A stretch of DNA of 64,000 nucleotides from Sphingobacterium thalpophilum (lineage in GTDB: Bacteria; Bacteroidota; Bacteroidia; Sphingobacteriales; Sphingobacteriaceae): NCBI RefSeq assembly GCF_038396785.1, contig NZ_CP151087.1:2604001-2668000 (forward strand), written 5' to 3'. Positions 55,438 through 63,362 of the stretch are shown here, piece after piece. A program made the translations under genes and the position numbers. Each line of letters begins with the position of its first letter. Position 1 is the first letter of the stretch. The notes beneath the pieces are model-generated. The model searched no databases, was not told the DNA's origin, and was given only the letters and a program-made list of their open reading frames with translations.

Positions 55438-56340
55438 ATGGATTTTGACTTCCGCTTAATTGTATTTTACACTGCTGCTCAGCACCTTAACTTCACCAAA
55501 ACGGCCGCTGCCCTTTTTATCTCGCAACCAGCAGTAAGCAAAAACATCCAAGAACTAGAAAAGAAACTTGGCGTACCACTCTTCGAAAGAAAGGGTAACA
55601 ATCTTAATTTAACCGATTCAGGTCAAATTCTTTATAAATATGCCCAACAGATTATCAATCTATACAATCAGGCGGGCCAAGAAATACAGGAATTGCAAGA
55701 AGGACGAAAAGGAAATCTGGTGTTGGGAGCCAGCACAACCATCTCCCAATATGTTTTACCCGCTCTACTTGCTGATTTTCTATCCCAATACCCCAACAAC
55801 CGTATTCAGTCTTTTCAATCCAATAGCCGCAGTATTGAGGAACAGCTTATTGATAAAACATTGGATTTAGGTATCACGGAGGGGTCTACCGACAACCGGG
55901 CCCTGAAATACATTCCTTTTATGAAGGATGAACTGGTTCTTGTCACAAATAGCCAAAACCCACTATTAGATCAATTAAAAAATCCAGTATTATCCGATAT
56001 CACACGCTTACCTTTGGTACTACGCGAGCAGGGCTCGGGTACACGAACAATTATTGAGAACGCACTAAAAGATAACCGCATCAATCTATCCGAAGTACAG
56101 ATAGAAATGATCTTACCTTCAACAGAGAGTATCAAAGGCTACCTTGCACGTCGCAACAGCTTTGCTTTTTTGTCAATTCATACCGTGCAAAAAGAAGTGT
56201 TAAATAATTTATTGACCATTGTCGATATTCCACAATTGACAATAGAACGTTACTTCTATTTTACCCATTTATATGGAGGACTTGCCGGTACGCCCAACCA
56301 GTTTCTGCAATTCTGTCTACGGCAAAACTTCAAGTTATAA
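55438..56340 (+). CDS. LysR-family transcriptional regulator
   Basis: The 300-residue protein has the N-terminal winged helix (FTKTAAALFISQPAVSKNIQEL EKKLG, residues about 18-45) and the substrate-binding domain (LVLGASTTISQYVLPALLADF, REQGSGTRTIIENAL). The RE-QGSGTR segment resembles regulators of the CysB/CbbR-like branch, which respond to small anions or sulfur compounds, but the effector cannot be told. A candidate T-N11-A box lies just past its stop, before the next gene's promoter, so it probably controls the downstream cluster. Confidence 0.92.
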   Translation: MDFDFRLIVFYTAAQHLNFTKTAAALFISQPAVSKNIQELEKKLGVPLFERKGNNLNLTDSGQILYKYAQQIINLYNQAGQEIQELQEGRKGNLVLGASTTISQYVLPALLADFLSQYPNNRIQSFQSNSRSIEEQLIDKTLDLGITEGSTDNRALKYIPFMKDELVLVTNSQNPLLDQLKNPVLSDITRLPLVLREQGSGTRTIIENALKDNRINLSEVQIEMILPSTESIKGYLARRNSFAFLSIHTVQKEVLNNLLTIVDIPQLTIERYFYFTHLYGGLAGTPNQFLQFCLRQNFKL

Positions 56341-56347
56341 CCAAATG

Positions 56348-56360
56348 TTATGTCTCATAA
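56348..56360. promoter_or_regulatory. Candidate LysR-type box
   Basis: TTATG-TCT-CATAA, a T-N11-A dyad with 5-bp arms, 8 bp after the lysR stop and about 35 bp upstream of the tsdA -7 box (56395-56402). Position and form fit LysR regulation of the downstream genes. Confidence 0.45.
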
Positions 56361-56394
56361 ACAAACTTCGTTTTAATTCCAGGTTGGAGCCGCA

Positions 56395-56402
56395 TAGATT
56401 TG
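56395..56402 (+). promoter_or_regulatory. -7 box of the tsdA-like operon
   Basis: TAGATTTG, a perfect TAnnTTTG match, 18 bp before the ATG. A weak -33 (TTTT, 56371-56374) lies 20 bp upstream. Confidence 0.5.
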
Positions 56403-56420
56403 TACAAATGAATTAGCGGA

Positions 56421-57401
56421 ATGGATTATAAAAAACTTACAAATTACTTAAAGGCACTCAGCTGGATCATCGTCGCATTTGTCATTACTTGTACAACTTT
56501 ATGTGTGTTTCCACTCAAACATGAGAATCGGAAAAACCGAGCAGATGCTATTGATATACACAACGACTCCCTTATTACACACGTTTCCCAATTTAAGGAA
56601 ATCTCCTTCAAAGATAGTCCCGAAGGTGAAATGGCCAGTTATGGTGAAAAGCTAATTAAAAACACATACGATTATTTTTATGATGGTGAAGTCAAGATTG
56701 GAAACAAGCTGGCCTGTAGCAGCTGCCATCTTAATGGCGGCACAAAGGCTTTTGCTGCTCCTTACGTCGGGCTCACCAATGTCTTTCCAACCTATATTGG
56801 ACGAGAAAATAAGATTGAATCACTTGAAGAGCGAATCAATGGTTGTTTTGAGCGGAGTATGAATGGTCGAGCTATTCCCGAAAACAGCAAGGAAATGAGG
56901 GCTATTGTCACCTATATCAAGAACATCAGCGTGAATACAGTTAATAAAGGTCGGTTGGCAGGCCAAGGATTTATAAAAATGGATATTCCCAACCGTGCGG
57001 CGGACCTGAAACATGGTCAAGTGGTCTTTGAGAACAAATGTGCCAGTTGTCATGGACGAGATGGACAGGGGCTGCCTCAAACAGCTGGCAAAGGATATCA
57101 ATATCCACCCTTATGGGGTAAAGACAGCTACAATGATGGCGCGGGGATGGCACGATTGCTTACCGCGGCCCGTTTTATCAAAGCGAATATGCCTTTAGGC
57201 GCAACTTATGATGCACCTCAGTTGAAAGACGACGAAGCCTATGATGTGGCGGCGTATATCAATTCTTTCGATAGACCTCAAAAAACAGATAAGCAATTGG
57301 ACTATCCTAATCTAAGCAAAAAGCCCAAAGATAGCCCCTATCCACCTTATGCCGATAACATTAGTATAGAACAACATAAACTCGGACCTTTTAATTTTTA
57401 A
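56421..57401 (+). CDS. Di-haem c-type cytochrome, thiosulfate dehydrogenase (TsdA)-like
   Basis: The 326-residue protein has an N-terminal membrane anchor (about 13-32) and two haem c motifs, CSSCH (99-103) and CASCH (207-211). Regions LACSSCHLNGGTKAFAAP, SLEERINGCFERSMNGRAI and QYPPLWGKDSYNDGAGMARL match TsdA, a periplasmic enzyme that interconverts thiosulfate and tetrathionate. TsdA ligates one haem by a cysteine; Cys 142 in NGC is a candidate, by recall. The assignment is from motifs; other di-haem cytochromes of the family are possible. It leads an operon with a DsrE-type and a binding protein. Confidence 0.8.
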   Translation: MDYKKLTNYLKALSWIIVAFVITCTTLCVFPLKHENRKNRADAIDIHNDSLITHVSQFKEISFKDSPEGEMASYGEKLIKNTYDYFYDGEVKIGNKLACSSCHLNGGTKAFAAPYVGLTNVFPTYIGRENKIESLEERINGCFERSMNGRAIPENSKEMRAIVTYIKNISVNTVNKGRLAGQGFIKMDIPNRAADLKHGQVVFENKCASCHGRDGQGLPQTAGKGYQYPPLWGKDSYNDGAGMARLLTAARFIKANMPLGATYDAPQLKDDEAYDVAAYINSFDRPQKTDKQLDYPNLSKKPKDSPYPPYADNISIEQHKLGPFNF

Positions 57402-57432
57402 ACATACATATCCCTTTAAATCAATAATAAAT

Positions 57433-57903
57433 ATGAAAAAACAATTTACAATCGCTTGTATTTTATTAGCGATAATGACTATTCAAGCGAAAGCACAGGA
57501 CAATAAATTGTTGCTCGATAACCATCAATACAGCGGTGCCGTTGCGAAGAAAAAAGCGTATAAAGCTATCTATCAACTGGACAGCAATGATCCAAAAACA
57601 ATTGAAAAAGCAATTCGCAATATTAACAATGTCTTGAAGGACCCGCGATTAAAAGGACGTTTACAAATTGAACTGGTTGCATTTTCTGGCGGTACCGAAG
57701 CCTACCTAAAAAAGAACAGCCAATACGAGAAACCCTTGAAAGATCTCGTCGAGAAAGGCATTATCGTAGCGCAATGCCTGAATACGTTGGAAGAGAAACA
57801 TATTGCCAAAGAAGAGCTATTTGATTTTATAGGTTATGTTCCTAGCGGAAATGGTGAATTAATCTTACGCGCAAATGAAGGTTGGGTTATCGTTAAACCA
57901 TAG
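57433..57903 (+). CDS. Secreted DsrE-like protein
   Basis: The 156-residue product has a signal peptide (QFTIACILLAIMTIQAKA) and a DsrE/DsrF-like fold: LDSNDPKTIEKAIRNINNVL, IELVAFSGGTEAYLKK, VAQCLNTLEE, where the Cys (about 115) is at the sulfur-carrier position of the family. Classical DsrE proteins are cytosolic sulfur relays; periplasmic versions exist and their role is unclear. Here it lies between the TsdA-like cytochrome and the binding protein, 31 bp and 4 bp from the neighbours. Confidence 0.82.
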   Translation: MKKQFTIACILLAIMTIQAKAQDNKLLLDNHQYSGAVAKKKAYKAIYQLDSNDPKTIEKAIRNINNVLKDPRLKGRLQIELVAFSGGTEAYLKKNSQYEKPLKDLVEKGIIVAQCLNTLEEKHIAKEELFDFIGYVPSGNGELILRANEGWVIVKP

Positions 57904-57907
57904 TATA

Positions 57908-58822
57908 ATGAGAAATTTTCTACTGCTTGGTCTAACAATAGCATTATTGGGTGTCCAGGAAATTAAGGCACAAGAACATCGTTTTGATCCGCCCTGGAAT
58001 ACTCCACCAGAATCGGCGCTAAATTTTACGGTACCTGGGATAGACAATATTCCAGATTTATATGGTGATATCGAGAATCCGCAGCTTACCGTTTTTTTCG
58101 CTGGCAATCAATTTATGGTCGTCGATGATCTACTCGCATCATTCAAACAAGAATACCCACAATACGAACGTATTTTTGTTGAAACACTGCCACCAGGCAT
58201 TTTAGCCAAGCAGATTAAAGGCGGTTCAATTACGATAGGCAATCTACGCATTACGCATAAACCCGATATTTACACGGCGAGTAAACGGGCGATCAACGAA
58301 ATGGCAGATTATTTTAGCCATACGCAGGTGTATTGCTATAACAATATCTGTTTGATGGTTCCAAAAGGAAATCCCGCTAATATCAGCATATTGAATGATC
58401 TAGGGAATGACAAAGTTCGTATCAGCATGCCTAATCCCCAATGGGAAGGAATTGGGGAGCAGATCAAAGCATCCTATAGAAAAGCCGGGGGCGAACAACT
58501 CGTCAAAAAAATCATGGAAGATAAGGTCAATGACGGCAGCACTTATCTGACTAAGATCCACCATCGCGAAAGCCCCATGCGTGTATTGTATGGACAGGCT
58601 GATGCGGCTCCAGTTTGGGCTTCTGAAGTCGTTTATCAAAAACTAATTGGCCATCCTGTCGAAGGGATTACCATTCCTGATGCGCAAAATACAACCGCAA
58701 CTTACGTTGCTGCAAAGCTTAAAAACGCACCGCATACGCAGGCTGCAGATGACTTTTTAAAATTCATGGACTCGCCAACAGCCAAGCGGATTTACAAGAA
58801 GTATGGTTTTACAGTAGACTAA
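57908..58822 (+). CDS. Periplasmic substrate-binding protein (ModA-like), orphan
   Basis: The 304-residue exported protein has a signal peptide (NFLLLGLTIALLGVQEIKAQ) and a type 2 periplasmic-binding fold: LTVFFAGNQFMVVDDLLASF, IYTASKRAINEMADYF, CYNNICLMVPKGNPANI, YGQADAAPVWASEVVY. The nearest class is molybdate/sulfate-type oxyanion binding. The ATG at 57908 is 4 bp after the DsrE stop; an upstream frame to 57875 overlaps that gene. No permease or ATPase is next to it, so it may bind its ligand for an enzyme or for sensing rather than transport. Confidence 0.82.
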   Translation: MRNFLLLGLTIALLGVQEIKAQEHRFDPPWNTPPESALNFTVPGIDNIPDLYGDIENPQLTVFFAGNQFMVVDDLLASFKQEYPQYERIFVETLPPGILAKQIKGGSITIGNLRITHKPDIYTASKRAINEMADYFSHTQVYCYNNICLMVPKGNPANISILNDLGNDKVRISMPNPQWEGIGEQIKASYRKAGGEQLVKKIMEDKVNDGSTYLTKIHHRESPMRVLYGQADAAPVWASEVVYQKLIGHPVEGITIPDAQNTTATYVAAKLKNAPHTQAADDFLKFMDSPTAKRIYKKYGFTVD

Positions 58823-58861
58823 AAAAGAAAATGGATAATTAATTATCCATTTTCTTTTTTT
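58821..58861 (+). terminator. Terminator after the binding-protein gene
   Basis: A 20-bp continuous palindrome (58821-58840 with 58841-58860), rich in A/T, closing the LysR-adjacent operon. Confidence 0.85.
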
Positions 58862-58888
58862 ACTTTAGGTCAAAATTAGTTGACTTGT

Positions 58889-59680
58889 ATGATCCTATTG
58901 CTCAAAAAACTCCATCGGTATTGGTATTTTATCAGCGTTCTACTTGTTTTTCTTCTGTTTTTCCCTTATATCTATTTTTTAGCACGACGTCCCGAAAAAA
59001 ATTATGCTCGGATTGCCCGTATGCGACGCTGGGTATCAGTTGGTGGTTCGGCCTTAGCTGGTGTATTTTTTAAGGTGAGCTATGAATCAAAAATAGATTG
59101 GAACCGTTCCATGGTATTGTGTCCCAATCATACTTCGGTCTTGGATATAACAGCCCTCACCTACTTGTGCCCCGCTCCTTTTTCATTTATTGGAAAAGCT
59201 TCCCTGCTTAAAAACCCGGTTACACGCATTTTTTTCAAAACAATAGATATCCCGGTCACAAGAAGAAGTAAAGTATCTTCTTTCAAGGCTTTTCAACGTG
59301 CCAATGAACTCGTCCGAAGCGGAAGAAGTGTGGTTATCTTCCCAGAAGGAAAAATCGACGATGGTTTCCCCCCACAGATTCACGCATTTAAATCCGGAGC
59401 CTTTCGAATTGCTATTCAGAATGACGTTCCCACAGTACCCATTATTATTGAAAATGCCTGGGATATCTTTTTCGATGACGGCTCGAAAAGAGGATCTCGG
59501 CCGGGAATAGTTAAAATACATGTATTCAAGCCGATAGAGACTAAAGATTTTAACGATGATAATGCATCGGAACTAGAAAAAGTTGTATATGACAAAATGC
59601 ATTCCTATTGGATTATGAAGAATAAATCGTATTTTCATAACCTAGAGAACCTCCAAAAAATATGTCAGGAAAGATCTTAA
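58889..59680 (+). CDS. 1-acyl-sn-glycerol-3-phosphate acyltransferase (PlsC-like)
   Basis: A 263-residue membrane-bound acyltransferase of phospholipid synthesis. It has an N-terminal membrane segment, the catalytic H-x4-D in [10 protein letters not shown] (near 75), and [10 protein letters not shown], which holds the acceptor-binding EGK motif. The ATG at 58889 is preferred over TTG 58880. Its last 19 bases overlap the start of the ABC ATPase gene. Confidence 0.9.
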   Translation: MILLLKKLHRYWYFISVLLVFLLFFPYIYFLARRPEKNYARIARMRRWVSVGGSALAGVFFKVSYESKIDWNRSMVLCPNHTSVLDITALTYLCPAPFSFIGKASLLKNPVTRIFFKTIDIPVTRRSKVSSFKAFQRANELVRSGRSVVIFPEGKIDDGFPPQIHAFKSGAFRIAIQNDVPTVPIIIENAWDIFFDDGSKRGSRPGIVKIHVFKPIETKDFNDDNASELEKVVYDKMHSYWIMKNKSYFHNLENLQKICQERS

Positions 59681-60420
59681 TCGAAATCAAGGATATTGCC
59701 AGAGAGTACCAAATTGGTGCAGAAACAATTCATGCCTTAAGCTCCGTTACACTCAACATCAATAAAGGAGAATTTGTTGCCTTAATGGGGCCTTCAGGAT
59801 CAGGCAAGTCCACGTTAATGAACATTCTCGGTTGTTTGGATACCCCTAGCCGGGGAGAATATATCCTCAACGGGATTAATGTGAGTGACATGACTGACGA
59901 TGAACTCGCCGAAGTAAGAAACAAAGAAATTGGTTTTGTCTTTCAAACGTTTAACCTATTACCAAAGAATACAGCACTTGAAAATGTTGCACTTCCCCTA
60001 ATTTATGCGGGCTATAATAAAGTTAAACGTGAGGAAAAAGCTACTGCAGCATTGGAAAGTGTCGGCTTAGGACATCGTATGGATCATAGGCCGAACGAGC
60101 TCTCAGGAGGACAACGACAACGTGTGGCTGTTGCAAGAGCGTTGATCAACGATCCATCCATTATACTTGCCGATGAGCCAACAGGAAACCTTGATACCAA
60201 AACGTCTATTGAAATTATGGGTCTACTGGAAGAAATTCACTCCAAGGGCAATACCATTATCCTAGTGACTCATGAAGAGGATATCGCATTACATGCACAC
60301 CGTATTGTACGCATGCGAGATGGCTTGATCGAAAATGATTATCCAAATCCTGATATTAAATCCGTGTCCCCAAGACTTAATGCGTTAAACGAAAAGGGAA
60401 GTGATTTTGAGAATATCTAA
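59662..60420 (+). CDS. ABC transporter ATP-binding protein (LolD/MacB type)
   Basis: The 252-residue ATPase has Walker [10 protein letters not shown] (43-51), Q-loop [11 protein letters not shown], signature [15 protein letters not shown], Walker [11 protein letters not shown] and a switch His in VTHEE. The Q-loop LLP type and LSGGQRQR fit the MacB/LolD class. The gene overlaps the PlsC gene by 19 bp; no permease is adjacent, so its partner must be elsewhere. The C-terminal 30 residues are not part of the core. Confidence 0.92.
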   Translation: MSGKILIEIKDIAREYQIGAETIHALSSVTLNINKGEFVALMGPSGSGKSTLMNILGCLDTPSRGEYILNGINVSDMTDDELAEVRNKEIGFVFQTFNLLPKNTALENVALPLIYAGYNKVKREEKATAALESVGLGHRMDHRPNELSGGQRQRVAVARALINDPSIILADEPTGNLDTKTSIEIMGLLEEIHSKGNTIILVTHEEDIALHAHRIVRMRDGLIENDYPNPDIKSVSPRLNALNEKGSDFENI

Positions 60421-60542
60421 AAATATTATAACGTTAAAAATCAACTACTTACATTAAAACCACAAAAATAACACGTGATTTACTTGCTTAAGTTAAATTA
60501 AATCATAGTTTTGCGAAAATAGAGAACTTAAATTGTTTTTAT

Positions 60543-60764
60543 ATGTATTGGACATTAGAATTAGCTTCGCATCTAGAAGATGCACCATGGCCAGCAACAA
60601 AAGATGAATTAATCGATTACGCTATTCGTTCGGGTGCACCTGTTGAGGTGATTGAAAACTTACAATCTCTTGAGGACGATGGTGAGCCATATGAAAATAT
60701 CGAAGAAATTTGGCCCGACTATCCAACAAAAGACGATTTCTTCTTCAATGAAGATGAATACTAA
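60543..60764 (+). CDS. DUF2795-like small acidic protein
   Basis: A 73-residue acidic protein: MYWTLELASHLEDAPWPATK, LIDYAIRSGAPVEVIENL, then an acidic tail (EEIWPDYPTKDDFFFNEDEY). I place it in DUF2795 from the ELASHLEDAPWPATKDEL pattern. Function unknown. Its own gene unit, ended by a terminator. Confidence 0.8.
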   Translation: MYWTLELASHLEDAPWPATKDELIDYAIRSGAPVEVIENLQSLEDDGEPYENIEEIWPDYPTKDDFFFNEDEY

Positions 60765-60770
60765 AAAATA

Positions 60771-60801
60771 AAAAACGCCTTTTTAATAAAGGCGTTTTTT
60801 A
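60771..60801 (+). terminator. Terminator after the DUF2795-like gene
   Basis: A 12-bp stem (60771-60782 with 60788-60799) with A5 and T6 flanks. Confidence 0.85.
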
Positions 60802-60915
60802 TTGAAAACATCCCCCTCTTTTCGGAGACACCTCAGTATGGTGTATACCGATTAGCTCCCGAGTTTTTTTATTCCCTAGTTTTAATCCATTTAGATGAAG
60901 CTAAGTCTTACAGAT

Positions 60916-61383
60916 ATGAAGATAAAATTAAAGCTGTTGTTGTTTCTATTGATTAGCTGTATGGTCAGCCAAAGCTTATTTGCTCAGGAACAACAAACAT
61001 CCAATGAATATATTGTTGTTTTAAAAAGGTTTGTCCAACGTTTACATGATCCTAGTCTAGCTACTGATATTATACTAAGTCAAGATCTAATCACATCAAA
61101 AAAACTAAACGAAGACCTGCAAGAATACTTATTGGCAAGCATCGATGAAATCAGGATAAATGTACAGAGCAAGAATATCAACCAACTGGAATATCTTAGC
61201 TTTGCTCAAGCGGGAAGAAAAGAAACAAGTGATATCGATCTCGAAGGTATTGATCCACAACAAGTCTACTTTGTCAAATACCTCAAGCGTTTTGTATTTG
61301 CTGCCGTTATTCGTGATAGAAAAATAGCTTCTTTTACATTAGTCTCTAAAGGTAACAATAAGGTTCATTTTGTATTCTATTAA
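60916..61383 (+). CDS. Small secreted protein, unknown
   Basis: A 155-residue product with a signal peptide (KLLLFLLISCMVSQSLFAQ) and no recognised domain. Conserved-looking parts are YIVVLKRFVQRLHD and VYFVKYLKRFVFAAVIRD. The upstream frame starts at 60895, but the ATG at 60916 begins the signal sequence. It is followed by about 220 bp without a gene before the trp leader. Confidence 0.7.
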   Translation: MKIKLKLLLFLLISCMVSQSLFAQEQQTSNEYIVVLKRFVQRLHDPSLATDIILSQDLITSKKLNEDLQEYLLASIDEIRINVQSKNINQLEYLSFAQAGRKETSDIDLEGIDPQQVYFVKYLKRFVFAAVIRDRKIASFTLVSKGNNKVHFVFY

Positions 61384-61553
61384 TTTTCATCTTGTTTTCA
61401 TCGCCCCCATTTTATCAGATACCTGCTCTTATAACCCTTAAATATCACGCTCAGGCTTACATAAACGCGCGCTTATCAGGTTTTATTTTACAGCATATTT
61501 GTGAGCAATATTAAGCCAATGATGCTTTCTTAAAAATTTTTCAATAAAAACAC
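61384..61553. other. Non-coding region upstream of the trp promoter
   Basis: About 170 bp without a gene or terminator I can support; AT-rich. Confidence 0.5.
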
Positions 61554-61584
61554 TTGCATTTTATAATTCTATCAACCATATTTG
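61554..61584 (+). promoter_or_regulatory. Promoter of the trp operon
   Basis: TTG (61554-61556), 20-bp spacer, CATATTTG (61577-61584; one mismatch to TAnnTTTG), 17 bp before the leader-peptide ATG. Confidence 0.5.
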
Positions 61585-61601
61585 TATTAATAAAAACAAC
61601 A

Positions 61602-61649
61602 ATGATAACAACTGTCTCAAATAAAGCTTGGTGGTGGCACAACGAATAA
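61602..61649 (+). CDS. trpL: trp operon leader peptide
   Basis: A 15-codon frame, MITTVSNKAWWWHNE, with three consecutive TGG Trp codons (61629-61637) and a TAA at 61647-61649. The Trp codons lie just upstream of the first arm of a hairpin (61638-61644 with 61650-61656), and a second arm (GGCAA, 61656-61660) can pair with TTGCC (61705-61709) of the terminator. That is the classical design in which ribosome stalling at Trp codons frees an antiterminator. Confidence 0.85.
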   Translation: MITTVSNKAWWWHNE

Positions 61650-61700
61650 CGTTGTGGCAAATTCCTATTGCATTATTTGATTAATACGTCAAGATATGAT

Positions 61701-61732
61701 GGGCTTGCCTAAATAAGGTAAGCCCTTTTTTT
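61701..61732 (+). terminator. trp attenuator
   Basis: A 10-bp stem (61701-61710 with 61716-61725; one G-U pair) followed by T7. It lies between the leader peptide and trpD, and its left arm overlaps the alternative pairing site at 61705-61709. Confidence 0.85.
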
Positions 61733-61744
61733 ATTTAAATTACC

Positions 61745-62734
61745 ATGAAAGAAATTTTAGCGCATTTATTTGAATACAAGACATTTTCTCGGCAAGAGGC
61801 CTACGAGATTCTAACCAACATTGCCATGGGCAAATATGACAGCCACCAAATTGCGGCATTTATGACCGCTTATGGTATGCGCAGCATTCGCGTTGAAGAG
61901 CTTGGAGGGTTTAGGGATGCGATGTATGATTTATGTCTCAAACTGGATTTTGATGGTTATGATTTAATTGACCTTTGCGGTACAGGTGGGGATGGTAAAA
62001 ATACCTTTAATATCTCGACAATAGCATCTTTTATCACAGCTGGGGCTGGTTACCATGTCGCAAAACACGGTAATATCGGGGTATCTTCGAGCTGTGGTTC
62101 TTCCAATGTCATGGAATATTTAGGCTATCAATTCAGCAACGATAAGGCTGAACTACAACGCCAGCTTGATGAAGCCAACATCTGTTTTCTCCATGCACCA
62201 TTGTTTCACCCTGCAATGAAAACTGTTGCCCCGATACGTCGTGCATTGGGTGTTAAGACTTTCTTTAACATGTTAGGGCCATTGACAAATCCTTCCAATC
62301 CTAGATTTCAGTCTGTTGGTGTATTTAGTTTAGAATTGGCAAGACTGTATGGTTATTTATACCAAAACACCAACAAACAATATTCCATTATTCATGCTTT
62401 GGACGGTTATGACGAGATATCCATGACCGGTGATTTTAAGTTAATCAACAACCAAGGGGAAAATTACTACAACATGGAAGAGCTTGGTTTCACCCCAGTC
62501 TCAGCCCAGGAGCTGACAGGAGGTGAAACGATAGCGGATGCCGCCCACACATTCTTATCGATATTGAACAATCAGGGTACAGATGTGCAGAACAATGTTG
62601 TTTTGACCAATGCCGCATTTGCGATCAAGACCTTTAACCCCGAAAAATCTTTTGGCGACTGTTTTTATGAAGCAGAAGGTTCATTGATGGGAGGTAAAGC
62701 TTTACGAAGTTTCCAAAAACTAATCAAAAAATAA
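61745..62734 (+). CDS. trpD: Anthranilate phosphoribosyltransferase
   Basis: TrpD joins anthranilate and PRPP in tryptophan synthesis. The 329-residue protein has the conserved CGTGGDGKNTFNIST (PRPP binding, near 79), AKHGNIGVSSSCGSSNV and NMLGPLTNPSNPRFQ. First structural gene after the attenuator; trpF follows after 1 bp. Confidence 0.97.
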   Translation: MKEILAHLFEYKTFSRQEAYEILTNIAMGKYDSHQIAAFMTAYGMRSIRVEELGGFRDAMYDLCLKLDFDGYDLIDLCGTGGDGKNTFNISTIASFITAGAGYHVAKHGNIGVSSSCGSSNVMEYLGYQFSNDKAELQRQLDEANICFLHAPLFHPAMKTVAPIRRALGVKTFFNMLGPLTNPSNPRFQSVGVFSLELARLYGYLYQNTNKQYSIIHALDGYDEISMTGDFKLINNQGENYYNMEELGFTPVSAQELTGGETIADAAHTFLSILNNQGTDVQNNVVLTNAAFAIKTFNPEKSFGDCFYEAEGSLMGGKALRSFQKLIKK

Positions 62735-62735
62735 A

Positions 62736-63362
62736 ATGACGGTCAAAGTAAAAGTTTGTGGTATGAAATATCCCGACAATATAACCGCTGTAGCTTCCTT
62801 GGGCATCGATTATATGGGATTTATATTTTATGATCAATCCAAACGTTATGTTGGTCAAAGCTCCTCCGCATACATTAAGGAACTTGACGGCCTAAGCAAA
62901 GTCGGCGTTTTCGTCAATGCTAGCCTCTCAGCAATTCTAGATAAAATAACTGAATTCCAACTAAATGTAATTCAATTGCATGGCGATGAATCTGTCGAAT
63001 TCTGTCTTGAATTGAAAGAAAAATCAGGGGTTATCATCTTGAAAGCCTTCGGAGTTGATCAAAACTTTGACTGGATACAGCTGGATCCTTACGCTAAAGT
63101 TGTGGACTACTTTTTATTTGATACCAAAAGTAGTTCCTATGGTGGTACAGGAGTACAATTTGACTGGTCCCTATTGGACCAATACAAACTTACTACCCCC
63201 TATTTTCTCAGCGGTGGTTTAGATCCCGAAAATATCAAAACAGCGCTAGAAAGAAATGATCCACGACTATATGCCCTGGATTTAAATTCAAAATTTGAAG
63301 TAGAACCCGGCTTAAAAGATATTGCGCTATTAAGCCACAGTATAAATACAATTAAAAAATGA
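62736..63362 (+). CDS. trpF: Phosphoribosylanthranilate isomerase
   Basis: TrpF catalyses the Amadori rearrangement of phosphoribosylanthranilate. The 208-residue TIM barrel has [11 protein letters not shown] (catalytic Cys), [16 protein letters not shown] (catalytic Asp), and [11 protein letters not shown]. trpD and trpF sit without trpC between them, which differs from the usual trpD-trpC-trpF order; trpC is presumably elsewhere. Its stop overlaps the trpB start (ATGA). Confidence 0.96.
   Translation: MTVKVKVCGMKYPDNITAVASLGIDYMGFIFYDQSKRYVGQSSSAYIKELDGLSKVGVFVNASLSAILDKITEFQLNVIQLHGDESVEFCLELKEKSGVIILKAFGVDQNFDWIQLDPYAKVVDYFLFDTKSSSYGGTGVQFDWSLLDQYKLTTPYFLSGGLDPENIKTALERNDPRLYALDLNSKFEVEPGLKDIALLSHSINTIKK

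Noticed and set aside
56421..57401. SoxA or cytochrome c oxidase-type cytochrome
   Set aside because: No sox genes nearby, and the NGC/ERSMNGR and FNDGAGMARL-like regions fit TsdA better than SoxA.
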